A DNA stretch of 64,000 bases from Brassica napus (lineage: Eukaryota > Streptophyta > Magnoliopsida > Brassicales > Brassicaceae): NCBI RefSeq assembly GCF_020379485.1, contig NC_063437.1:3668806-3732805 (forward strand), given 5' to 3'. Shown here piece after piece: positions 48,097 through 60,553 of the stretch. The notes under the pieces are model-generated. The model had not been told where the DNA came from. It made no database searches and was given only the letters and a program-made list of their open reading frames with translations. The translations under genes and the position numbers were made by a program. Within the stretch, counting starts at the first letter, position 1, and every line of letters begins with the position of its first letter.

Positions 48097-49358
48097 TATA
48101 TATAAATAATTTATGTACATAAATTTTTAGTTATCAAACAAAATTAAAAATATAAAAACAATTTTCATTAACTAATTATACTGAAAATAACTTTTCTAGG
48201 AGATCTTTGGCTAACAATTAGATAGCTATATTAAAAGATCAAATATATCGTATTAATTAATAGAACTAAACGTACTAAACTATTAGATCTTGTTTTGTAA
48301 TATTGAATTGGCTAAAAATAAAAATAAAAATGGACGAGGGTAGTTATTAGAAAACCCAAAAAATTTTAAACTCAATTCTTAATAGATGAGATTTTGTTGA
48401 TGTTGATTTAACATTTGAGTTGTCACTTTTACAAAAGCTATAACTCAACAATAATCAATCACAACTCAAATACAACTTCAAAAATTCAAAATTAATTCAT
48501 GTTTGATAATATTTTTGAGTTATGTGTCTAACTCAAACTAAATCAAGGGTATTACATGTGTTATCAATCAAAGCCTAAATTTCAGTACATTAAAAACGTT
48601 TTCGAGTTTTAATTTTTCTTTTAAGAGGTTGATTGTTTTCAGTTTTTGGATTAGTTTTTGGTTTCTGTTTTTTCAAAAAACTATTTTTTACCCGATCAAG
48701 CTTTTCGAGAAATGGCTTTCCTAAAATTTAGGGAAACTAGTTTTTTAAATAACTGCATATTTCTAAGTAAAAACCAAAATCCAATTTTTTCTAGTTTTTT
48801 GCTTAAAACGTGTTTTACATTATTTATTATTACAAATAAAAATCACTAATCCAACAAAACTACCGTATAATCCAACCCTGGACCCATATAATTAAGGCAT
48901 TTTCTATGCTACTTTATTTTGGTACACACATCTAACAATAAACTGATGTAAAATACAAAATAATTCAGATAAAATTTGAAAATTACCACTAATATAAATG
49001 TATTTATTTGAAGTTAGTCATTACAAAACTTTATAATCTATATAAATATTGTTAAAAACTTTTTATTTTATTTAGTGAAATGAGATTTTTTTTCTTTTAC
49101 TATTTGATACATATAAATTATGTTTATTTTTTATTTTTTTGGTGTTACTTAATATTAACTACGACTAGCACAAGTATATTTCTTTTACCATTTCATACTT
49201 ATAAAATATGTTCTTTTAATTTTCACTTAGTTATTAAATAAGATTAGGAATATTTCCTTTATATAAACTTTACCATTATGAAATAACCTCTTTATAATCT
49301 GTTATAATCCAAAAAAATAACCGCTTCAAAAACGCGGATCAAATGTAATTATTTTAAA
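48097..49358. other. AT-rich spacer
   Basis: No gene supported. A degenerate hairpin-like ccgcttcaaaaacgcgg at 49320-49338 may be an old Helitron end. Confidence 0.4.
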
Positions 49359-51278
49359 CTAGATCCTTTTTCCGCGCTACGCGCGGATAATATATTTAAA
49401 TTTGTTACATTGATCATTTTTATTTGTATGTGAATTTTTATATATTAAATTATATATAACTAATTTTTAAATTTGATTTTTTAGTATGAAGTTAGTATTT
49501 CTATTATATGTAACACAATTAACTAATAAAATATGAAGAATCAAGTCCGAGATTTTAGAGTTATGTAAAAAATATATATAATTATGTATAGAACATAAAT
49601 TATCTTAGTTTAAAAGATCGGAATCTCATCTCGAATAAATTCATGAAAAGAAAAAGTACTCCAATAACCTGCTTAAAATATAAAACCCCCTTTTCAAAAA
49701 AAAAAGCATACTTAATAATATTTTTTACGTGTAATAGTTGAAAACTAACAATTGAATATCGATCTAGAATATTATTTCAATATATCTAATGGTAAAATAT
49801 TAATTGTAATAAACAAATTTTGAATTTTGTAATATTACATGAATTAGAAGTCTTTAAAATCTAAAATCTATTTTATTAACATAATATATTTTTTATTCAT
49901 TTATTATTTTGACGTTAAAAAATATTGTTTTAGTTCTATTTGTATATTAATATTTTAATAATTTAGTTTCTTTTAAGTAATTTTAAAATTATCTATAATA
50001 TAATATATTTAAAATTATTTATTTAAATATATCCAAATATGATGTCTCATTTTTATGTGTGTTTGCGTTGAGCATATTTAATTTGTAGTTTATATATTTA
50101 ATAACACCTTGTTGCGTGTTGTTCTATGGTTTAATAAATGTGTTGTTATTTCATTTTTATTACTACTAACATGATTTTTTAGTGATCAGTGATAATGTAT
50201 TTTTAACGTTATGTTTTATATTTTATCGGATATTTTCTATCTCTTCATGCTGGTACCTTTTTTTAGAATCATTTTGATTAGATAATAGGTTTGAAGATGT
50301 AAATAAAACTGTGTATGTTGTAAATTTAGACTTTTTAGTGTAACTGAGCACTATCAATTATGAAAATTATATTATGATTTTATTTTACTAAATCTTTCTT
50401 TTTGTATTTATGTTTTGTTTTATTTTGTATTTTTAAAATTTTATTGCCTTATTCTTTAATTGCAGAGAATTGCTATTTCCAATTTTTGTTTCATATACCT
50501 TAAAAGTCTTCGGTTGATTTTTGTTTGTTTTTTTTCTCCAATTACAATGTACAGTTCAACCATTTTTTTTGGATCAAACTACTAATATCATCAGATAGAA
50601 AAGTAATTACACAGTAATTTACATAATTTAGTTGGCCACACAATATACAATAAGTATAAAGTTACATTGAAATATAAAAACAATTTATATAATGAAACAA
50701 AAAATACTTTTAAACCATTATATTATAAAACAAAGAGAATATTTAAATTATATTGAAACATTAGAACAGTAAGAATAAAAAAAGTTGAAATCTCAACGTC
50801 TATCATTTACATCAGCCATGCTTTAGACCATCTCTAATGTATTCCTCTATTTTTTTCTCTAAAATAGAAGAATTTCATAATAGAGATGAATTTGTTTCCG
50901 ATGTATTTTTCTCTTTTCTCTCCTGAAAAAGAATATTCTTGATATATTCTTTTCTAAGTTTACAAATAATACTTTTTATTTGTGAAAGTTGAAAACCAAC
51001 CCAATTTATTTTAATATTTTATAAAATTATGATATTATTTACACTAAATATTTCTTTACAAAATATTATGTAAATCAAAAATATAATTATATTTATATAA
51101 ATAATATATTTCACTAAAAAAATATTTTCGGTTATAATTGTTTAAGTAAAAAGTTAAAGGATCATTTTTAAAAAACAAATAGAGGAGGTGACATGGCAAA
51201 AATATAGTTTTTCATTGGCCGATTATTTTCGCCTACGTGGACACTCTATCTAAGGCTTATATCCTCCTTTTTGTTATA
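49359..51278 (-). mobile_element. Helitron with its 5' end abutted by the next Helitron
   Basis: The 3' end on the minus strand is hairpin CCGCGCGTAGCGCGG, spacer and CTAG at 49359 next to A. At the right, the 5'-type sequence (gcctacgtggacactc, then ggcttatatcctcc) runs to 51278, where another Helitron's CTAG begins before the expected terminal TC. A MITE fragment (tttagaccatctctaatg) interrupts it at 50823-50945. Confidence 0.65.
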
Positions 51279-54200
51279 CTAGTTGTTTGTCCGGGCTACG
51301 CCCGGGATTTTTTGTTCTATAATTTAATTATTTTTCTATTACAGTTTTTATTTGTATATAAATGTACATATATACATTAGAATTTATTATAAAAATTTAA
51401 AACTATTTATATTATATTCTTTGTCTAGTAAATTTGAAATGTTAGAACTCATAGTTTTTTGTGCGTTCTTTATTTCAAATTATAGATGTAATGTGTATGA
51501 GTTAGAAATTAACTAAACATTAATTTAAAACATAATATAAAATGTAATTTTATTGGTTAAATTTTTGAGATATATTTAATTATAAATTTTATGCATAGAT
51601 AATTAATATTTAATATATTTTAATATGTATGAAAAATATTAAAACTTATATTTTTTCAAAAAACAGAGGCTGTATATCTTTTGAATATATTTTACTACTA
51701 ATCTAATTTATTACATATTTGAGTGTTAAATATTATTGTTTATACTGTAAATTAACTCACTAATTGTGTTAAAGTTTAGTTTATTTATTTAGTAATTGGA
51801 ACTCACCGGAAACTGGCTTAGTTCTGGAGAAGGGAAATTATATGATGGTAAATGTGGTTACATCTTTGAAGTTGAGCTATATTGTTTAATAATGTGTAGT
51901 TGTATTAAAATGAAATTTGGTTTGAAGATAATAAGTCATATACAATTTAGGAGGTTATTTGCCTATTACGTATTAGCTGTAAACTTTGTTGGTGGAGAAG
52001 ATTTTGGTGATTGTGATAGGTACTGAGGAGGAAAATGAGATTATTACTGGGATGAGCATTCGTATTGATCTAATGGGATGTAAGTTATTCTATTAATCCG
52101 AAGACTAATTTTAAACATGTTCTAAATTTTTTTTTTGAAAAACAGAGCTTAGTTGATTAGATACAAAATTTTGAAAACAAAACACATACACTAACATGAC
52201 GGACGGTAGTAATGAGTTTTGAGTCATAATTCATTAATATGCGAAATTTAAAAAAGCTCTGGTGTAGTTTGTGGGAGTTGACATGAGGGTCATAGACTCC
52301 ATTACTTGAGATTTTACTCAATGCATGTCAGAGAGCCCATGTTCCAGAACTGTTAGCTTCTCCGCACTCCGCAGTCATTTCGGGAACAACAGGTCGAGCA
52401 CTTGGCAGAGCTACCTCGCCTCTGTTTTTTTCAACCATCCCATGCCTATCAATCAAGCCTTATGCTGGTCATAGGAACACCAATCTACACATCATGAGAG
52501 GTATTTGTTGTTACAGATGCAGCTCCCAGCATATCAGCGATGGGGTTGTCTCTATTTCTTCCTCTATAATAGAGATCTCTATTTTTTCAAGAAATAACAT
52601 TCCTCTATTTTTTACTCTAGGCTGATAAACACTCCTGAACAATACCATCACACAAGCAAATACACATCGATTAGCATTGTTTACAATGAAATGCAACAAC
52701 CTTAGAGAAATGCTAAAAAATCATGAGAAAAGTAGTAACCTCATTGATATCGTTGCTGTTCTTAGGTACAGTTCCTTTCTTTGCAGATCCCATATCCTTA
52801 CGGTTTGACCAGTCCCTCCAGAACATATGTACCTAGACCCTTTGTTGCTGAAGCCTTCCTGCGCAGACACCAGAGCACTCTTTTTTTTTCCTTGTTGATT
52901 TTTATTTTGTTGCATTTTCTTCCCAACCCGCAAGTATCATACACTACAATTCTTCCCTCTGTTGAGAAACCAGATACAATACAAAAATCAATTAACAAAT
53001 GAACTTTAAAGATTAAAATCCCATGAAGGGGATGATTATTTGCCTTTTTCTTTGGAGAGACAGCTGATTGTTTGTTGAAATCCTTCAGCAGCAAGTGTGT
53101 CTTTCATGTACATCGCGGCAGCTGTAACTTCATCACGTGTTTCTTTCCATGTCAATCCTTGTGTTATCTGCATTCAAAGCGTTGCAACTTTAGAAATTTA
53201 GTATCAGACGCGAAAGAAAGTGGAGGATATATAATGTCTATATACCTGTGAAAAGAAGCCAGCCTTTACCAATATTGATAGACACATCGTCATCCTCCTC
53301 GAGATATTGGTATCAGACCAGCAACCTTAAAAAGTACACCTAAAGAGTTAGCTTTGGCAAAATAATCTCTTGAGACTTTAGATTGATGGTAAACCATTCT
53401 TAATTCATTTGACCTTCTCCATTAATACAGAGGAAACCTCTGATGCTTCAGAAACTCCTTCCCCTTGGTCACTATTTTCTCAAGATGCTTTGTATGCCTT
53501 CGCCTCTTTTATCACCTCAACATCTTCAACATTTTCTTTTGGTAGTTGTGTTATGAAACTCCATCTGAAGAAACAAAAGAATAATTTATTCCAATCTAGG
53601 ACACACTACGCTAATCAAACAAACCACTTATCCTCACACGCTTTTTACAGACATTCTTTCTTGTCAGCCTCAGGAATTATTCGCGCTCTCAACATACTGA
53701 CAGTTTATATCCCAAACAAAGAGAGTATGAAAATAGGTATCAGAATAATTGTTTTGTATACTTAGTGTTCAAATATGTAGACTCATTTTACTTACAAATG
53801 CGGTAGTAGAAACGCCAATGCACGGCCAAGTTTGAAAAGATCATCATGCTGTTCAAGAACTCTAGCTCTGACCGGTTTTGTACTTATATGGCTGTTGGCA
53901 TGGTCATCTCTTGGAGCGACACTTATCCTCTCCGCCACCTTTAAAATCCTTAATCCTTGTAAACTCTTTTTCTTCTTGATTTCTTCAAGCAAGCATACTC
54001 CAATACAATCAAAAGTTAAACTATTATGGTACAAAGTACCACTGAGACCTTTGACCGCAACAGTATAAATACATAGTGAAATTATAACATAATGTTGCAA
54101 GATTTTGTGACACAGCGTCCAAGACATGAGCTAACTACGTTTCACAAAAGCCACAACACGAAGTTTCAAAAAGCAGAAGCTAGAGTGTGAAAATAAAATA

Positions 54201-55058
54201 AAAGCTTCATATCATCATCCCATAAGAAAGTAATGAAAGTATTGCAATAATTTTTAGTTGCATAGTAAGCAGACACAAAAGTGAGCACATTTCTGCTCCT
54301 TCTCTTAATTGTCTACAAAGCAAAAAAAAAATAAACTGATATGACCAATTGTGATCGGCTGATTGGTCACCAAAGTCCTTTGGTTCGTATAGCCAGACAA
54401 TAAATTAGATATAGTCTAGAGTTAATAAAAAAGCCTGAGAATTAGACAATGAATTAGGTTCGGTCAAAATCCACACCAAAAGAAGCAGTAAGCGCATTAA
54501 TCTTACCAAACAAAACTCATCATAAACATTGTGAGAGGAAAAAGTTACCTTGCGCCCTAGGTCATTGCAGATTTGCAGAAGAATTCTTCGATGGATACAC
54601 GCGTGAGAGGGGGCGTTTGATTTGAGCAGCTTTAGGGATTCATACGGCGATGTCGTATATATATTTAACCTGGGAGAGGGGAATTAGGGAAGTTGAATAG
54701 TGATTCGTTGATTCATTGGCTTTGATCTAAAGCAGAGGTTGGGACGTTTAATGCAAGGTTCATTTAATGCACGGTTGAGATGTTACATTGAGGTTATAGC
54801 TTTAGGTTCTGAAAAAATCTACTGCTAACATATGAACGGAGAAAGTGAGAAGATAAAAAAACCTTAATACTTCAATGGGCTCGATAAAAAGTTTTGTAAA
54901 AGCCCAACCGAAAGATGAAACAAAAGCTGAGTCCAAAGAAGCCAACGAAATCAGACAATCACTAATGACATGGCAGAAAGGATTTCTATGATTGGTTGAT
55001 TTTTTAATCTGAGGTGGACACTCTCCCTGCTCTAGTTATTCTACTTTTAGTATTGTGA
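51279..55058 (-). mobile_element. Helitron carrying several gene fragments
   Basis: On the minus strand it starts TCACAATACTAAAAGTAG at 55058. It ends with hairpin CCCGGGCGTAGCCCGG, spacer and CTAG at 51279, between A and T; 3780 bases. Exon-like minus-strand pieces include a NEDD1-like WD40 segment (52784-52975) and others of unknown origin. One of those, near 53040-53165, reads ITQGLTWKETRDEVTAAAMY. Another, near 53792-53960, includes STKPVRARVLEQHDDLFKLG. Confidence 0.75.
52784..52975 (-). pseudogene. Captured NEDD1-like WD40 fragment
   Basis: Minus strand: [15 protein letters not shown] (about 52960-52915), then [26 protein letters not shown] (52865-52784). The second block closely matches a WD repeat of plant NEDD1, a gamma-tubulin-associated microtubule nucleation factor, as I recall it. 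The two blocks run on in one frame only through intervening non-WD sequence. The remaining repeats are absent, so it is a fragment. Confidence 0.65.
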
Positions 55059-56189
55059 TTTACTTTTAATTCTATCATTTTACTTTATTTCAATATTATG
55101 TATATATTTACATTTATTATTAAAATATAAATTACTAAAAAGAATTTAAAGTTAGACTTTTTATTTTATTAATTTTTGGTCTAGCAAATTTTAAATTTGT
55201 ACTACTCAAAATTTGTTATTTTACTATTGTAAAAATATTAAAATGATTTAAGCTTAGTTTAATTTGGATATATTTATTACCGCATTTATTTAAGTTTAGG
55301 TAAATAAATTTTAAATTAACAGTCGTTTTATATTTTATTTTATTTTTAATTTTTTTTGGCTTGAGACCCGTTAAATTTATAACTTTTAAGGGTATTAGGA
55401 CATTTGATCTTTTGATTTCTTTCGTTCCTCTCCATTTAAGTTGATGTATTTGCATTATATATATAATTAGTTTGGATAATGTCATAATTTTATTTGTATA
55501 ACAATGCTATTTTCTCAGAATGGGTTGGTGAGCAAAATAATTACTAACAAAGTATAAAATTTTGCATTGTGGTTAAAAGTTTATAATATAGTTGTCTTTG
55601 GATGATAGTTGTCTTTGGATGTCACATGCTAATACATGATATATAACTGGAGTTTTTTCTCGTATACGAAATAGGCTTGCATGATCATCAGATCATCCAT
55701 TTTTACAAATGCTTCTTGTTTTTATATTTATTGTCCTTAACCTTGAAGAGCAAAGCATTAACATATGTTTCATTTTTATGCTTACTCAAGTGTTCTTAAG
55801 TATGTTAATTAAGTACTTCCTAATAGTTTAGTCACTCTTGTGTTTTTTGTTTTTTCATAAACCGTCTGCTCACATCTCGGTCATCCAACCTCCAACTTTA
55901 CATGAAATATGTATATAACATTAAATTTTTACTATAGTGGGCATATTCATTCATGCTAAAATGAGGAAGGTGACTGACTTCATCTTGTTTAAATATAATT
56001 GTTCTTCCTTTCTTCTACCACAATTTAAACCATGTAAGAGACGAACTTATAAAGATTATATAACAACCAAAATCTAATAAGCCATGTATCAAACTAAAAT
56101 CAGAAAGAAAAACAATAATAATATAACTTCTAATAGCATACTAAAAATTTGATCATCATCTTTCTACCTTATTTTCAAAAGAATGTAAA

Positions 56190-56355
56190 AGCTATCTTCA
56201 CTCTTGGAGTTGATGTTTATGTGCTTCAAGGGATTGAAGGATGGCTAGCAGAGCAAGTAGAAATAGGAAGTGATGCTCCTGTAGATACCCTTGAAAAGTC
56301 AAAATCAGTACCTAAGATTAAACGTTTGCAAGCAATTAATAAGGTGTATGAATAA
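56190..56355 (+). other. Unidentified plus-strand exon-like piece
   Basis: Open frame reading GVDVYVLQGIEGWLAEQVEI and KSKSVPKIKRLQAINKVYE, ending at a possible donor. Its balanced base use resembles coding sequence, but I do not recognise the family. It lies in the 3' half of the Helitron, opposite in strand to the other cargo. Confidence 0.3.
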
Positions 56356-56580
56356 TAAGACCTTTGTGGTCCATGAACGCTTTAAACAATTGGACAATAG
56401 TTTTGCAGGAATAGTTTATGGAAATACAATGAATCAGAGGTCCATGGATTTGCATAATGGTCTACTTCAGCAAGCCCTTAAAACCATCTAAGAAGCGTTA
56501 ACAAAAATCAACTCGGAAAGGAACTTACTGGTTTACATTGTCAGAGAACTTCTGATAGTGCGGATAGGAGTAATCTACTT

Positions 56581-57115
56581 CTAGACAACAGGCTCAATCT
56601 CCCTTCTCATCCCTCCTGTCTCCTCACCTCGCCACAAACCACCGCGAGAACACGGCACCACAAGAATTTCCACCACCGCATCCGTTGTTGTCTTTCTTAA
56701 CTTGTGTCCCATCTTGATCTCTGCTGTGATGGCTATTATCCAACTATATTTGAAAATCATGTTCACATCACTCTTCTCTAAGCATTTTCGATTCAAAGCT
56801 TCTGTTCATCAAAGTAAGAGTTTTGGTGGCGTATTTGAGAGCTTCTCTACTGACATCGTTTTCATAACGAATCCTATAATTCTCTTCCTTGAGTGCACAA
56901 TTATCAGCTCTCTTGAGCTGAGCCTGCAAGAAGAAACGATGGAGAAGCAAAACTAAGGACTACTCTTTAATTTATTTTTTCGAGAAGAGACAAAGCGAGG
57001 AAGAGAGAAAGTAAAAAGTAGAAAACCTTTGTCTGTGTTCTTCGGTTCTGAAACCAAATCTTGATCCGTCTTGGAGCTAAACCCAATTATATGCCAAGTT
57101 GCTCATCTGGATGCT
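56581..57115 (-). pseudogene. Captured HD-ZIP class IV homeobox fragment
   Basis: Minus strand: a HPDEQ segment near 57110-57095, then RRIKIWFQNRRTQTK at about 57075-57030 (the DNA-contacting third helix of the homeodomain, broken by a frame change). An intron-like gap follows. Then AQLKRADNCALKEENYRIRY and ENDVSREALKYATKTLT (56925-56810), the start of the plant HD-ZIP IV leucine zipper-loop region. Stops separate the blocks and the START domain is missing, so it is a non-functional fragment. Confidence 0.75.
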
Positions 57116-57360
57116 GATACGCTCTGTAAACAAAACCATAAGAGAACAGAAAGAAAGAGATGGAGAAAACAACTGAGTCGAGAAGAACATAGAATACTAT
57201 TCAAGCCATTGGAGCTGGTGAGGTGTGTGGCGAATCCAACAAAAAAAAAAGAACAAAATTCCAATCTACAATACAAATTAAAGAAACATGATTTCTGAGT
57301 GAACCACTCAAATGCTTGCGTTCGTGAATGCAAAATTCAATTTAATAATGTGCCTTAAGA

Positions 57361-57987
57361 AAAGATAGTACATTTACCTTTTTGGCAACCAAGATCTGAG
57401 GGAGTATGGTAGGCGCATCATCACTCGCAGGTATAAACTCATGTAATTAGTTGAAGTTCATCCATGGCTTCTTCTTTATAGCCTCTTCTTGATCTCCAGA
57501 TTCAGATGATGCAGAATTCCATCTACAACTTGCTATTTGGCCTTGACCACTCTCGCAAAACTCAAGCAGTGCATTCTACGACTATGGAAAACCGAAGAAA
57601 GCACAAAGTCAAGTAATATTCAGATCACTTCGAAAACATAAGCATGCATATATAGGGCATACTCTACTCATCATCTCCCAGAAAACAATTTTGTAAGATC
57701 TACCGGAACTGACATTAAAATTCTGATTTCACGGAACTGACATCGCCGGCTTTGGCATCGCCGGAGGAAACACTGGTTTGATTGACGGGATCGACTGAAA
57801 CAGGGGGAACCGTAGCTTCACTGCTCGCTTGCACTGTCTCGGAAACATCGGATAACATCATCGCCGGAGGTATAATATAATCGTGAGTAGATATTAAGAT
57901 TTTGGTGAAGAGAAGAGCTGGAGTGCGAGATCTATATATACAGAATCTCAGATCGAGAAAGCCAGGAGTCTCCATTAATGAGATCAA
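57361..57987 (-). other. Unidentified exon-like pieces near the Helitron 5' end
   Basis: Open minus-strand pieces read MMLSDVSETVQASSEATVPP (about 57860) and, further on, CRWNSASSESGDQEEAIKKK. A stop lies between the second piece and HEFIPASDDAPTILPQILVA. They have plant-exon-like composition, but no family is recognised. They could belong to one captured gene. Confidence 0.3.
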
Positions 57988-58205
57988 ATTGCATTTAAGA
58001 ATGGAGATGGGATTGATTGCTAGTAAGCCAGATCGGCGATCGCACGAAACTAAGATGACGGAGAAGACGAAAAGAAAAGGGGTCGGGATCGTCTTTGTTC
58101 AATCCGTGTCTGACGTGTCGTAGAGAAACCTCCTGATTGGCTGATTTAATTGCTGACGTGGACAGCTTCTCTGATGCTCATATAACCCTTTTAGTATATG
58201 TTAGA

Positions 58206-58745
58206 TTTGAAAGAAAAACTAATGTGTAATTAAAATATGCTCGAACCGGTCTTCTTACTCTTCACACACTGTTTGAGTTTGACCGCTTGATTATGAGTCT
58301 TCCATCAAAAGATACATTAAATAGTTATGGAATTTTGGCAAATCCCACTCGCACATGACACACCAACGGTCAAAAACAAATACAGAATATAAGAGAAATA
58401 TAATATTTGATAAAATTATAAAAACACACAAACTATTATGCCAAACACAAGAATCTAAACTAATTATTCCTAAACCGGAAACATACACGAACAAACCGGA
58501 AACATGTCATATGGAAAGTTGGTTTAGGGGGTAGGATTGTGTCCTTGTGTGTGATGTAAATTTGGTCAAGACAGTTGACCAACTCTTTCCTTTTTTTGTT
58601 TTCAGACACAATCTACGAAGATAGAACTTCCTTTAACTCCAATGTCCAAACCAATATAAACCCCATAGAGACAGAGACCAAAAGCAAAAACCCAATCTCA
58701 AATCTCTCGAATTTAGCTCAAAAGCTCGAATCTTTAATTGCTTCA
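58206..58745. other. RBL4 promoter and leader
   Basis: About 540 bases between the Helitron 5' end at 58205 and the RBL4 start. The Helitron therefore lies immediately upstream of the gene. No clear TATA box was picked; the leader from about 58600 is AC-rich. Confidence 0.45.
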
Positions 58746-60553
58746 ATGGGTGAGAAGGAGTCAGAGACAGCTCCGATTTGGGGAAGAACACGACAGAGCG
58801 AGAGCAACAACATCAACCCAATGGATGTAGAATCGTCTGCTCTATCTGAGCAACATCGATCTCAGAATCGAAGTCGAGGTGGTTCTTATGAAGAACGAGG
58901 AAGAGGAGTTAAGGAGTTTCGTAGCTGGTTCTCTGGGCTCATCCCCTGTTTCGTGATCGCTAACGTCGTCGTTTTCGTGATCACCATGTATGTCAACAAC
59001 TGTCCGAAGAAGTCTGGAGATTGTTTCGCCGGGTTCTTGGGTCGGTTCTCGTTTCAGAGCACAAGGGAGAATCCTCTTCTGGGTCCTTCCTCTCTCACGT
59101 AAGCAGACACTTCTGCTCTAGTATAGCTTGAAAGAAGTAGTTAGAGTGTGACTTGTAGAATCATTTAGGAGTAGGGAATTGAGATTGATTTTGGTTTATT
59201 TTTTATTACTTGGAAACAGGTTAAGAACAATGGGTGGATTAGATGTAAAGAAAGTGGTTGAAGGAGATGAAGGGTGGCGTCTACTTTCTTGCAACTGGTT
59301 ACATGGAGGAGTTGTTCATTTGTTGGTGAACATGTTGACTCTTTTGTTCATCGGTATGCGTATGGAACGTGAATTCGGTTTTAGTAAGTACTCTCTCTTG
59401 TGCCTCTCTTGATAGAGAGATTTGTTACATACACATCTTTTATGGAACATTTGTATAACCTATAGTTTCCATTTTTTGGTTTCTCAGTAAGGATTGGATT
59501 GCTTTATTTGATATCTGGGTTTGGAGGAAGTATATTGTCAGCTCTTTTCCTCCGCTCAAACATCTCTGTGGGAGCTTCTGGTGCTGTCTTTGGTTTACTT
59601 GGAGGAATGCTCTCTGAGATCTTTATCAACTGGACAATCTATACTAACAAGGTAACCGAAACACATTCAAAAACATGCTTCTTTTTATGGTCACACATCT
59701 GGACAAAGTAATATAATAAAAACTACACGATAACATCCCTGAAGTATTATGTGTTATGTTTGCTAACACCATCAATATAATTCGGATAGTCGGAAAAATA
59801 TATCACATTATTAGTTTAGTATGCTAAAGTTCATGTTGTTTGCTAATGCTTTGTATAGGTTGTGACGATCATAACTCTTGTATTGATTGTGGCGGTTAAC
59901 TTGGGACTCGGTGTGCTTCCTGGAGTAGATAACTTTGCTCATATTGGAGGTTTTGCTACCGGTTTTCTACTTGGATTCGTGCTCTTAATCCGTCCTCATT
60001 ACGGATGGATCAACCAAAGAAGTGATCCTGCAGCTAAACCTCACAAGTACAATATCTGTCAGGCCATATTATGGACCGTCTCTCTTCTCCTCTTGCTTGG
60101 TTGGTAAGTTCTTTAGTTATATTAACCATAAACCATTCAGTTTGTTTATCCTATAGTAAAGACCATATAGAAAAAATAACACAAAACCGGTTTGTTTCCT
60201 TTTCAGGTTCATTGCTGGTTTGATCTCACTTTTTAACAATGTGGATGGAAACAAACATTGTTCATGGTGTCATTATCTATCATGTGTTCCAACTTCTAGA
60301 TGGAGCTGTAACCGAGAACCAGCCTCTTGCACGGTAACAATCTTTATGGCCATTTTCATTATCGAGTTTCTTTCAGGGTCTCTAATCAACTTATCTCTGA
60401 GATTCTTTCTTTTTTTTTTCCTTCGTGCAGACGACTCAGTTAGGCAACCAGTTGAGCATGACTTGTTTGAGGAATGGGAAGTCAGGATCATACATTTTGG
60501 CAAATCCCTCCGATTCACGGATTAATAGCTTATGCGTTCAGCTTTGCCGTTGA
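58746..60553 (+). CDS. RBL4: Rhomboid-like intramembrane serine protease, RBL4-like
   Basis: Cleaves transmembrane substrates within the bilayer, probably in Golgi or post-Golgi membranes by family analogy. Exons 58746-59098, 59220-59383, 59488-59651, 59859-60103, 60207-60333 and 60431-60553 join in frame to give 391 residues, normal for plant RBL1-4. The cytosolic N-terminus is charged. The first membrane helix is at about 62-84 ([18 protein letters not shown]). A luminal loop carries [20 protein letters not shown]. The catalytic serine is in [10 protein letters not shown] and the catalytic histidine in [11 protein letters not shown]. The cysteine-rich C-terminal region ([17 protein letters not shown], ending CVQLCR) is typical of RBL4. 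The upstream frame is open back to 58575, but the ATG at 58746 gives the family start. No defect is seen. Confidence 0.95.

Larger units (their letters stand above)
55059..58205 (-). mobile_element. Second Helitron in head-to-tail arrangement, 3' end missing
   Basis: On the minus strand it starts TCTAACATATACTAAAAGGG at 58205, with the gtccacgtcagc motif. Its left end joins directly to the 5' end of the previous Helitron at 55058 and lacks the hairpin and CTAG. The sequence from 55059 resembles the region just inside the 3' hairpin of the element at 51279 (for example gtctagcaaattttaaat against gtctagtaaatttgaaat). Cargo includes an HD-ZIP IV fragment. Confidence 0.6.

Noticed and set aside
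57071..57333. Overlapping frames on both strands near the HD-ZIP fragment
   Set aside because: They are other-frame readings of decayed homeobox cargo and intron.
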